Assembly (NCBI GenBank): GCA_030603495.1
Contig: JAUVXR010000019.1
Location: 1-50,798, forward strand
Source of the DNA: a bacterium
Lineage (GTDB): Bacteria; Armatimonadota; Zipacnadia; Zipacnadales; Zipacnadaceae
Direction of reading: 5' to 3'
DNA: 50,798 bases
Made by a program: the position numbers and the translations under genes. The notes under the pieces are model-generated. The model saw only the letters and a list, made by a program, of their open reading frames with translations, ran no database searches and had not been told where the DNA came from. The stretch's first letter is position 1; the number at the start of each line of letters is the position of its first letter. Positions 26,372-33,743 of this stretch are shown in pieces.

Positions 26372-26947
26372 GTGGCCGTAGCGCTAACCATACTCTCATA
26401 CCTGGGCTTTGCGCTTTTCGGGATCGTTCTACTGCTGGGCATACTGGCCACTCTGGTCGGCCTACCTGGCACGGTTCTCATCCTGGCAAACGCAGTGATC
26501 TTCTCCGCTATCCACGGCTTCGACAAGCCGCCCTGGCCGGTGTTGGTCATCCTCCTGACTATCTCAATAGTAGCGGAAACTGCCGACAACATCTTCTCGG
26601 CTCTGGGCACAAAGACAGGCGGGGGAAGCAATAGAACCAGTCTTTGGGCGCTGATCGGCGGCGTGGCTGGGGCGATCGTCGGGGCTAACTTCTCAGCGAT
26701 TCTGGGAGCACTGGGCTTGGCCGGTGGGGTAGCTGGCATCATATTTGGTGTAGTGCTACCTCCACTTCTCCTGGCTATGGCTGGAGGCTTTCTGGCGGCT
26801 TACGTCTACGAACTGCGCACAGGTAAGGAGTCGGTTGAGGCCCGGAAAGCCGGCTGGGGCGCGCTGGTCGGGCGACTGGCTGGTGTGCTTTCTAAGGCGG
26901 TGCTGGCTACCATAATGGTTGCTATCATCCTTGTCTCCATCTTCTGA
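26372..26947 (+). CDS. DUF456-family membrane protein
   Basis: The 191-residue protein has about five hydrophobic segments rich in glycine and alanine. Its layout fits DUF456: GLPGTVLILANAVIFSAIHGF near the N-terminus, then a glycine-zipper stretch (ALIGGVAGAIVGANFSAILG, GLAGGVAGIIFGVVLPP). The function of the family is unknown. GTG has GAGG seven bases upstream. Confidence 0.85.
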   Translation: MAVALTILSYLGFALFGIVLLLGILATLVGLPGTVLILANAVIFSAIHGFDKPPWPVLVILLTISIVAETADNIFSALGTKTGGGSNRTSLWALIGGVAGAIVGANFSAILGALGLAGGVAGIIFGVVLPPLLLAMAGGFLAAYVYELRTGKESVEARKAGWGALVGRLAGVLSKAVLATIMVAIILVSIF

Positions 26948-27085
26948 TGCCCCCTCTCATCGTTGCTCAGAGCTCCTATTCAGACCTCTGTGGGCGAACA
27001 TTTGGCAGATTACGGTGTCTAAACAGTTAGACCGATCACCAAGACCGTTAAGTAGTTGACAAAGCAGAACGGACGGTTGATCTCT

Positions 27086-27796
27086 ATGTTGGGTCCAAAG
27101 AAACGCCGGTCAATTTTGGCAATGACTCTCGTTGCCTTGGTTGCCACCACGGCAATGTTGGCCTATGCGACGGTAACTGTCGAGGGTGTCCGCAACCGGA
27201 TCTCCCAAAAGATTCGCCTGAAGTTCAAGGTCGAGAACCTGGTCATCAAGGTGGTTCCATTCGAGTCGGATTCCTGGACCCAACAGGGTCGCTTCCAGTC
27301 GATTGTGGTCGCGGCCGATAAGATTCACCGCAAAGGCATCGCCATCCGCAACATTCACATCAAAGCGTTCGATGTCGTACTGGACATCAAAGAGCTTTAT
27401 GGAGATGGTGACATCAAGACCAAGTCACGCCAGAAGACGGTCTTCTCCGGGCGGGCGTACAAGGATGATCTCAATAAGATGCTGGCGCTCAAGAAGTCGC
27501 CCATTGAGAATCTCAGAGTGGACTTCGAGAACAACAAGCTGGTGTTCACGGGTAAGTTCCGTTTTGCTTTCGGCCATAATCTGCGTATGGTGGGCGAGCT
27601 GAGGGTGGAAGATCACCGCAAGATCAATTTTGTGCCGACCGCGGTCTCGGTCAACGGCATACCCTTACCCGCTGGACCTCTCCGCAGCATGCTCAGCAAG
27701 CTCAACCCCCTCATTGACTTCGCCAATATCCCGCTCCAACCCAAGGTTGATGAGATCAAGGTCGAGAAAGACTACATTCTAATCAAGAGCAAGTAG
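27086..27796 (+). CDS. DUF2993/LmeA-like exported protein
   Basis: A 236-residue protein with an N-terminal membrane anchor or signal (about 10-30) and a beta-rich domain of the DUF2993 type: VENLVIKVVPFESDSW, IKAFDVVLDI, LVFTGKF, and a C-terminal NPLIDFANIPLQPKVDEIKVEKDYILI. Relatives are found in cyanobacteria, actinobacteria and other Terrabacteria; the mycobacterial member LmeA acts in lipomannan maturation and binds phospholipid. Role here unproven. ATG at 27086 was chosen over a TTG ten codons upstream. Confidence 0.75.
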   Translation: MLGPKKRRSILAMTLVALVATTAMLAYATVTVEGVRNRISQKIRLKFKVENLVIKVVPFESDSWTQQGRFQSIVVAADKIHRKGIAIRNIHIKAFDVVLDIKELYGDGDIKTKSRQKTVFSGRAYKDDLNKMLALKKSPIENLRVDFENNKLVFTGKFRFAFGHNLRMVGELRVEDHRKINFVPTAVSVNGIPLPAGPLRSMLSKLNPLIDFANIPLQPKVDEIKVEKDYILIKSK

Positions 27797-27863
27797 CTGA
27801 CCAAAGACTGAACGGCGTCCGCCCCGAGCCTGGAAGGATATCGTCGGCCCGGAAGTGAAATAT

Positions 27864-27898
27864 AGCCCGGTATGGTTTGGGCCCGTGCCGGGCTTTAT
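27864..27898 (+). terminator. Probable terminator after the DUF2993 gene
   Basis: AGCCCGG (27864-27870) pairs with CCGGGCT (27888-27894), extended by two further pairs inward, and is followed by TTATT. The T-run is weak. Confidence 0.5.
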
Positions 27899-27991
27899 TG
27901 TGGCTGTGGCTTGGCCCGGTCACCGTCGTTGGGGCCCCCCGGCCGACAGACACGGAGATGCTAGTTGGACTTGGGGTAACAGTACTGCGTT

Positions 27992-29524
27992 ATGAGAGAA
28001 TCTTACTGCTCGAATCGGGGGGGCGTTATCCTGGGCTGTCTTACCAGACGCCAGGAAGTCTGGCTGATTGTTGTGCTGGCGCTGGCGGTGCGCCTGGTGG
28101 CCGTCAACGCGCCCTATACCAGCGTCCACTGGATCAAGCAGCTTCAGATCGCGCCCATCGCCCAGAACCTCTACGAAGACGGCTATAATATCCTATGGCC
28201 CGAGACCGACTACAGTGCCGACCAGCGCGGCTATATCGAGATTGAGTTCCAGCTCGTCACCTTCCTCACGGCTCTGCTCTACCCCATCTTCGGTATGCAC
28301 GAGTGGGTCGGCCGCGCCGTGACCATCGCCTTCAGCCTCGGCTCAATGGTCTTGCTCTATGCACTGTTACGCCGCTACCTCGGCGACCGGCCTGCTGTCT
28401 TCGGTCTATTGTTCTTCGCCTTTGCCCCGTCCAACTGGTACTTCAGCCGCGTACTGATGAGCGAGCCGCTGATGATCTTCTTTTCGGTAGCCTTGGTCTA
28501 CTACTTTTCGTTATGGCTTGGTGTCCCCGGTGGCCAGGTATCGCGCAATCCGGGCCGGTATCTGGTGCTGGCGGTGTTGTGCGGCGCGCTAGCCTTTCTG
28601 GTCAAGCTGCCCACTTTGATGCTTGTCTTCCCGCTGGTGTTCATCGCGCACCAGCGCTACGGCTGGGGCCTGTTCAAGCAGCCGCTGTTGTATCTGTTTG
28701 CGCTTCTTACAGTCCTGCCGGCGGTGGCCTACTATTACCACGCCAGGGTCAACATCGGTGCGCACTACTTCACTGTCGGTGTTGGCTTCGGGGGAGGAAT
28801 GTGGGGTTCAGTGGAGCATTTTCTGCGGCCCGGGAACTACTCCTTGATGCTCAATCGCCTGCTCAAGGATCATCTGACTGCGGTGGGAATAGTGCTGCTG
28901 CCACTGGGCTTTCTAGCGTATGGTAACGGGCGGTTCCGCTGGAATCTGTTCCATGTGTGGCTGGGTGCGGTGCTGCTGTATTTTGTAGCAGTCTCTGGCG
29001 GCAATCTCAGGCAGACCTATTACCAGCTCCCGCTGCTAATTCCGGCGGCGGGGTTGATTGGGATAGGCTGGGATCGAGTCAGTCGCATGGCTGGCCTTTC
29101 GCGACTGGCCGTGCCGACGTTGGTTGCGGTATTCCTGACCCTGGCCGCGTGGGGTGTCCAGCCGTTCTATGAAGAGCACGAGCCGATTATCGAGGCAGCC
29201 GCCCAACTTGATGTGCTTGATGCCAGCAAGCAGCAGCGAGTCATAATCTTCCCGCCGGGCTACGGCTGCCTGTATTACTTCGAGCGGCCGGGCTGGGTCG
29301 GTCGTGAAGGCTTCGGCAAGCCAGCCAGCGAGGTGGCAGCCCACGATGTGCCCGGACCGCAGTACGTTGAGAACCGCATCAAGCGGGGTGCCCGGTGGGC
29401 CGTCTACTTCGACGCGACGGGGCCCGGCGCTCGGCCTGACCTGCAACAATACTTGGCGCAGAACTACCGCGTAGCCTTGGCGGGCGGGGGCTACACGATC
29501 TATGACCTGGCTCCACCCCGGTGA
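27992..29524 (+). CDS. GT39-type membrane glycosyltransferase (PMT/ArnT-like)
   Basis: A 510-residue polytopic protein with about ten membrane helices in the order of the dolichyl-phosphate-mannose/ArnT class (GT-C fold): a long first extracytoplasmic loop with acidic residues (DYSADQRGY, EIEF), then AVTIAFSLGSMVLLYALLRRYLG and SNWYFSRVLMSEPLM. It would transfer a sugar from a polyprenyl-phosphate carrier outside the cytoplasm. It overlaps the next gene by GTGA, so the two are translationally coupled. Confidence 0.8.
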   Translation: MRESYCSNRGGVILGCLTRRQEVWLIVVLALAVRLVAVNAPYTSVHWIKQLQIAPIAQNLYEDGYNILWPETDYSADQRGYIEIEFQLVTFLTALLYPIFGMHEWVGRAVTIAFSLGSMVLLYALLRRYLGDRPAVFGLLFFAFAPSNWYFSRVLMSEPLMIFFSVALVYYFSLWLGVPGGQVSRNPGRYLVLAVLCGALAFLVKLPTLMLVFPLVFIAHQRYGWGLFKQPLLYLFALLTVLPAVAYYYHARVNIGAHYFTVGVGFGGGMWGSVEHFLRPGNYSLMLNRLLKDHLTAVGIVLLPLGFLAYGNGRFRWNLFHVWLGAVLLYFVAVSGGNLRQTYYQLPLLIPAAGLIGIGWDRVSRMAGLSRLAVPTLVAVFLTLAAWGVQPFYEEHEPIIEAAAQLDVLDASKQQRVIIFPPGYGCLYYFERPGWVGREGFGKPASEVAAHDVPGPQYVENRIKRGARWAVYFDATGPGARPDLQQYLAQNYRVALAGGGYTIYDLAPPR

Positions 29525-30900
29525 GCGGACCTGAGAGGCATGCTTTGTCCAATAGCAAGGTTGTAATAATCGGCGGCGGGGTATCGGGGCTGACGGCCGC
29601 GTGGGAACTCACCAGACGTGGCCACGAGGTCATGCTCTTAGAACGACGTGATGTCCTCGGCGGTCTAGCGCGGTCCACGCGGCTCAATGGCAAGTTCATG
29701 GAGGTTTACTACCACTTCATCTGCGGGGGCGACCGGCATTTGATTGAACTGGTTGACGAGCTGGGGCTGGCGGACAAGCTGCACTGGCAGCCTGGCCTCA
29801 CCAGTTACTTCGTTGGTGACCGGCTCTACCCGTTCTCGACCGCCGGTGACCTGCTGCGCTTTTCGCCCATCAGTATGCTGAGCCGGATACGCCTGGGGCT
29901 GCACGGACTGCGTTGCCGGCGGATGACCGACTGGCAGCAGATTGAGCATCTGACCGCAGAAGACTGGCTGGTTGCTAGCGTTGGCTCCGAGGCGTACGAA
30001 GTTGTGTGGAAGCCGCTGCTGGAGGTCAAATTCGGGCGTTACTATCAGCGGATCTCGGCGCCGTGGATCTGGCATCGCCTTCACCGGTTCTCGCGGTCCC
30101 GGCGCAGCGCATTGCGTCCCGAGAGATTCGGCTACCTGCAGGGCGGAAGCCACACGCTGTTGATGGCTCTGTCCGACGAGATTGCTGCCCAGGGCGGTGT
30201 CATTCGCACTGGCCTGGAGGCGACTAGCTTGGCCTTTGCGGGTGAGCAGATAGCGGGAGTCAGGACCACCGAGGGGTACCTGGAGGCAGATGCGGTTGTG
30301 GCGGCGGTACCCCTGCCCGAGCTGGTGACGATGCTGCCCACGGACAGTCCCTACCGGCATGAGCTGGCCGCGATTGACTTCTCCAATGTCGGCTGCGTCC
30401 GCCTGGCTCTGCGCCGCTGCCTCACTGATAGCTTCTGGGTCAACATCAACTCCCCGCGAGTGCCGTTCAATGGTCTTGTCGAGTACTCTAACCTGAATCC
30501 GTGGCGGGACTACGGCGGCAGCGAGATCCTCTACGTGCCCTTTTATCTACATCCGGACGATCAGCGTTGGCAGTGGTCGGAGGCACATTTCATTGAGGCG
30601 ACTATAGCCGGCTTGAATGTGGTTGAGCCGGAGTTTGATGAGTCGTGGGTGGTGGAGGCAACGGTCAGCCGAGATTGGTATGCTCAGGCGATCTGTCCCC
30701 CACACTTCAGCAAGCAGATCCCCACGCTCCACGCTCCGGTCCGGGGGCTCTTCGTGCTGGATTCGACTCAGCTCTATCCCGCTGACCGTAACCTCAGCGG
30801 CATGATCGGCCTGGCCCGGTCACTAGCTCGGATGATGGGAGAGGACGACGGGGCTCCTAGTCCTCGGCTTCACCCTCATACAGCGGCAAAGCGAAAGTGA
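29521..30900 (+). CDS. FAD-dependent NAD(P)-binding oxidoreductase (amine-oxidase/PPOX-like)
   Basis: The 459-residue protein carries an N-terminal dinucleotide-binding motif (VVIIGGGVSGLTAAWELTRRGHEV, residues 14-37) with a downstream E-R-R and GGLARS, as in protoporphyrinogen oxidase, amine oxidase and UDP-galactopyranose mutase relatives. The YHFICGGDRHLIELVDELGL segment is typical of such proteins in polysaccharide loci. It is coupled to the GT39 gene, so a role in sugar-nucleotide or lipid-carrier modification is likely; this is context inference. Its 3' end overlaps the convergent kinase gene by 44 bases. Confidence 0.75.
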   Translation: MSGPERHALSNSKVVIIGGGVSGLTAAWELTRRGHEVMLLERRDVLGGLARSTRLNGKFMEVYYHFICGGDRHLIELVDELGLADKLHWQPGLTSYFVGDRLYPFSTAGDLLRFSPISMLSRIRLGLHGLRCRRMTDWQQIEHLTAEDWLVASVGSEAYEVVWKPLLEVKFGRYYQRISAPWIWHRLHRFSRSRRSALRPERFGYLQGGSHTLLMALSDEIAAQGGVIRTGLEATSLAFAGEQIAGVRTTEGYLEADAVVAAVPLPELVTMLPTDSPYRHELAAIDFSNVGCVRLALRRCLTDSFWVNINSPRVPFNGLVEYSNLNPWRDYGGSEILYVPFYLHPDDQRWQWSEAHFIEATIAGLNVVEPEFDESWVVEATVSRDWYAQAICPPHFSKQIPTLHAPVRGLFVLDSTQLYPADRNLSGMIGLARSLARMMGEDDGAPSPRLHPHTAAKRK

Positions 30901-32680
30901 AGGTGCTGCCCTCGCCAAGCTGGCTCTCCACAGTCAGTTGCCCCCCGTGCAACTCGACCAGATCGCGGCTCAGCGGCAGACCGAGTCCACCGGAGCCTTG
31001 CAGCTCAGTGCCGTCGTCGCCGAACTGAGTAAATTCTTCGAAGATTCTCTCTTGATGCTGTGGGGAGATGCCCGGGCCCTGGTCGGTGACGGAGATCACC
31101 GCCTGCCCGGCAGCCTTACGGGCCTGGACGAGTATCTCCTGCCCCTGGCCGCTGGCATTGACCGCGTTCGACAGCAGATTGTATAGGATCTGCTTGATCC
31201 GCCGCTCATCGGCCTCGACCATGATGTGCTCTGGCTGGACGGATATGCGGATGTCTATCCCCTTCTCCCAGGATAGCCCGTGGATGACCCGATGAGTGGC
31301 CTCTATCACGTTTTCCAGTGCTACCGGGGAGATATCGAGCTGGAGTGCGCCCGCCTCGGCCTTGCAGATGTCAATGACGTCGTTGAGTAGCTTCATCAGG
31401 TGATCCCCAGCCTGGCCGATGTCCTGCACGGCGCTCTGTTGCTTCTCGCTGAGTGGGCCGAAAATCCCCTGGCCCAAGAGGTCCGCGAATCCGATGATCG
31501 CGTTCATCGGCGTACGGATCTCGTGGCTCATATTGGCAAGGAACTGAGTTTTGGCTTCGTTGCCGGCAGTCAACTGCTCGTTGGCTCGCTCCAGCTCGAG
31601 CTTCTGCATGCGCAGCTCATCTTCGAGTAGTCTCTGTTCGGTGAGATCGTGCAGAAACATTATGGCCTCGGTCTCGTCGCCGGCGGCCTGCTTAGCTGCC
31701 GTGTCCAGCCACATGATCGAGCCGTCGGCGCGCAGCCAGGCCCCCGCATCGTCGTGCCCAGTGCCCTGAGAGACGATATTCTGAAGTAGCCGAGTCAGCC
31801 TCGCCCGAGCCCATTCCGGGCGTAACTGCTGCACTCGCAGGCCGTTGAGTTCGGCCGCAGGATACCCTAGTAGCTTGGCCGCCTCGGTGTTGGCCTGCAG
31901 AATAATCCCCTCGGGAAGCGCTACCACCAAGGCGGGTTCCAGCCCCTCTGCCATAAGCACGTCCCACCGTGAACGCAGCGCCACGCGCTCTTTTTCCAGT
32001 TCCCCCTGCAGGTGGTGCCAGAATAGGAACAGCCCCAAGGCCAGGACCACGGGAATCCCGACCAGGATGAAGAGCAGGTTCCAGTTGAGCAACGGGGGCA
32101 GTCGTTCCTGAACCCACCCATAATCAATCACGGCAACGGCCAGCAGGGACTGGCCCTCTGCCGGTACTGCTGAGACAAGATACCGCTGGCCCCACGCTGC
32201 GGGGTCGGTTAGCCCCCGCACCTGATGACGCTCAGTGAGAGCCCTCCCCAGCGTCGTAGCCGACTCGGAGTCGAGCGAGGTTACGCTGACTTCGGCGACG
32301 GAGCCATCTCGGGTAGCGGGGAACTTGTCGGTGACCGCCACGATTGTGCCGTCTTGGCCCACGAGTGCCGTACCTATCGGCCAGGTGCCAATAACCTGCT
32401 CGTGCATGCGCATGAGCAAGTCGGGAGCGGCTTGGGGATCTGGTGTGTGGGCTGCCGCGCTTGCCAGGTTACTGGCGATCCCGTCCAGCCGGTTGACAGC
32501 CTGGTCAATGATAGCGCGGCGGACGTTCTGCTTACTCGCCAGGTCCAGGCGTACCATTCCCGCCAGAATAATGAGCCCCAGAATAACTATGGGGATGATG
32601 CGCGCCCATTGACCAGCCTGACTCGCTTTGTTGCTGGGGTCGTCTGGAGTCGTAAGCTCTGTCCTGACTGTACCGGTCAT
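30857..32680 (-). CDS. PAS-containing membrane sensor histidine kinase
   Basis: The 607-residue protein has a membrane helix at about 29-48, an extracytoplasmic sensor region to about 200, and a second helix at about 203-225. A PAS domain (about 247-355; LEPALVVALPEGIILQANTEA) and a coiled linker lead to the HisKA box with H386 (NMSHEIRTPMNA). The ATPase domain shows N (LLSNAVNAS), G1 (DQGPGIS) and G2 (GSGGLGLPLSRDL) boxes. No receiver domain and no adjacent response regulator gene. Its start overlaps the last codon frame of the radical SAM relic (ATGA). Confidence 0.88.
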   Translation of the reverse strand: MTGTVRTELTTPDDPSNKASQAGQWARIIPIVILGLIILAGMVRLDLASKQNVRRAIIDQAVNRLDGIASNLASAAAHTPDPQAAPDLLMRMHEQVIGTWPIGTALVGQDGTIVAVTDKFPATRDGSVAEVSVTSLDSESATTLGRALTERHQVRGLTDPAAWGQRYLVSAVPAEGQSLLAVAVIDYGWVQERLPPLLNWNLLFILVGIPVVLALGLFLFWHHLQGELEKERVALRSRWDVLMAEGLEPALVVALPEGIILQANTEAAKLLGYPAAELNGLRVQQLRPEWARARLTRLLQNIVSQGTGHDDAGAWLRADGSIMWLDTAAKQAAGDETEAIMFLHDLTEQRLLEDELRMQKLELERANEQLTAGNEAKTQFLANMSHEIRTPMNAIIGFADLLGQGIFGPLSEKQQSAVQDIGQAGDHLMKLLNDVIDICKAEAGALQLDISPVALENVIEATHRVIHGLSWEKGIDIRISVQPEHIMVEADERRIKQILYNLLSNAVNASGQGQEILVQARKAAGQAVISVTDQGPGISPQHQERIFEEFTQFGDDGTELQGSGGLGLPLSRDLVELHGGQLTVESQLGEGSTFTFALPLYEGEAED

Positions 32681-33049
32681 GGCTCTTCCACCCGTTTGTC
32701 GCAGGTTATTGCGGCAGTGCGCCCGGCAGCTTCAGCGCCGGGTAGACGTGAGCGGCGCAAGATGTCCCAGTATGCGCCTCGAGCACCAGCAACGATCTCC
32801 TGGACCAGTACGGCGTTGTCGTCGTAGTCATTAGTTATTGTCTTCGTCGCCGCCCCCGAAGAAGAAGCGTTCGTCAGTGGCGGTAAGTTTACCCAGACAG
32901 TCTACGACTTCATCCGCTGTGCCTGCCTCGGCAGAGAGATAGAAGACCGGCTCTACGAATGGCATGCTGGCCGCCACGTACTCCAGGCCTAGCGGAGCCA
33001 CAGCCGGCTTGACCGTGTTGGGATTGACCAGCGTCAGGTCGTAATACAT
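32677..33049 (-). pseudogene. Relic of a B12-binding radical SAM gene lacking its core
   Basis: The first frame (33049 to 32831) begins like the cobalamin-binding part of a radical SAM protein (LVNPNTVKPAVAPLGLEYVA) but soon passes to a segment ending FFFGGGDEDNN. Shifted by one base, the DNA continues in another frame to a TGA at 32677-32679, giving DNAVLVQEIVAGARGAYWDI. This resembles the C-terminal tail seen in such proteins. The CxxxCxxC core is absent. The two ends thus seem to have been joined by a large internal deletion plus a frameshift. A translated 72-residue fragment from 33049 is still possible. Recognition of the C-terminal part is from memory of the family and is less certain than the N-terminal part. 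Confidence 0.5.
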
Positions 33050-33100
33050 TGGCGAGAGTGGGCGGGCGACCTAGTCAATTTGGTAACGTACTCATGATAG

Positions 33101-33129
33101 ATCATACACTGGCGATAAGAATGTGGCAA
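33101..33129 (-). promoter_or_regulatory. Promoter of the radical SAM relic and sensor kinase
   Basis: On the minus strand TTGCCA (33124-33129) and TATGAT (33101-33106) are 17 bases apart. An inverted repeat ATGAT-AG-ATCAT (33094-33105) overlaps the -10 element and may be an operator. Confidence 0.6.
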
Positions 33130-33215
33130 GTCTTATACACACCTTCGTCACATAAGCAAACATTCCTTCCTGGCGAAGAAAAGATTTATCGGGCAATCTG
33201 GGAGAGGTTCTCCGG

Positions 33216-33743
33216 CTAGCGGCGGCGGCGTAGTAGGACCAAGCCCAGCATGATCATGCCCAGCGAGGCAAGCACTGGCATCCACACTGGCGCATACCAC
33301 GGCTGTGGAATCAGAAACAGACAGTCCTGCGTGGCCAGCGAGGCTGGCCAGTTGATGAGGGCCTTCAGGCTCACGTAGTAGAAGATGTCCCAGACGCCGA
33401 AGGTAAACAGAAAGGTGCCTAGCTTCTGAGCGCCGGTGCGGCCTACCAGCAAGGCCAGTGCTACGAGCATAATTATGGTGGCGGCCTCGCGTGTCTGCTC
33501 GGTAGACATCAACCAGTCGGGAACCTGCTCGAGATACTCGGTGGTCAGGTCCTCAGGAGCGGGCACGATATCTAGAATCTTGCGGATGTAGACTACCACC
33601 ACGGCCTCGAGATAGCCCATGGCGATGGCGAAGGCGCTGAGGAGCGCCAGCAGGTTGGGATCCCACTTGGCAGATTGCTTGCGTACCATGTTTCTGGATG
33701 CTCGCTGAGCTTTATGGGCTGTGGCACCTTGTCCAGAGATCAC
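33216..33743 (-). CDS. Unknown four-helix membrane protein downstream of valS
   Basis: A 175-residue protein with about four membrane helices (near 32-52, 88-103, 110-125 and 148-170). The N-terminal part has a conserved-looking AIAMGYLEAVVVVYIRKIL and the middle FTFGVWDIFYYVSLK. I do not recognise a named family. GTG at 33743 overlaps the valS stop (GTGA), so translation is coupled to valS; an ATG at codon 19 is an alternative. It should be under the same T-box control. Confidence 0.65.
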   Translation of the reverse strand: MISGQGATAHKAQRASRNMVRKQSAKWDPNLLALLSAFAIAMGYLEAVVVVYIRKILDIVPAPEDLTTEYLEQVPDWLMSTEQTREAATIIMLVALALLVGRTGAQKLGTFLFTFGVWDIFYYVSLKALINWPASLATQDCLFLIPQPWYAPVWMPVLASLGMIMLGLVLLRRRR

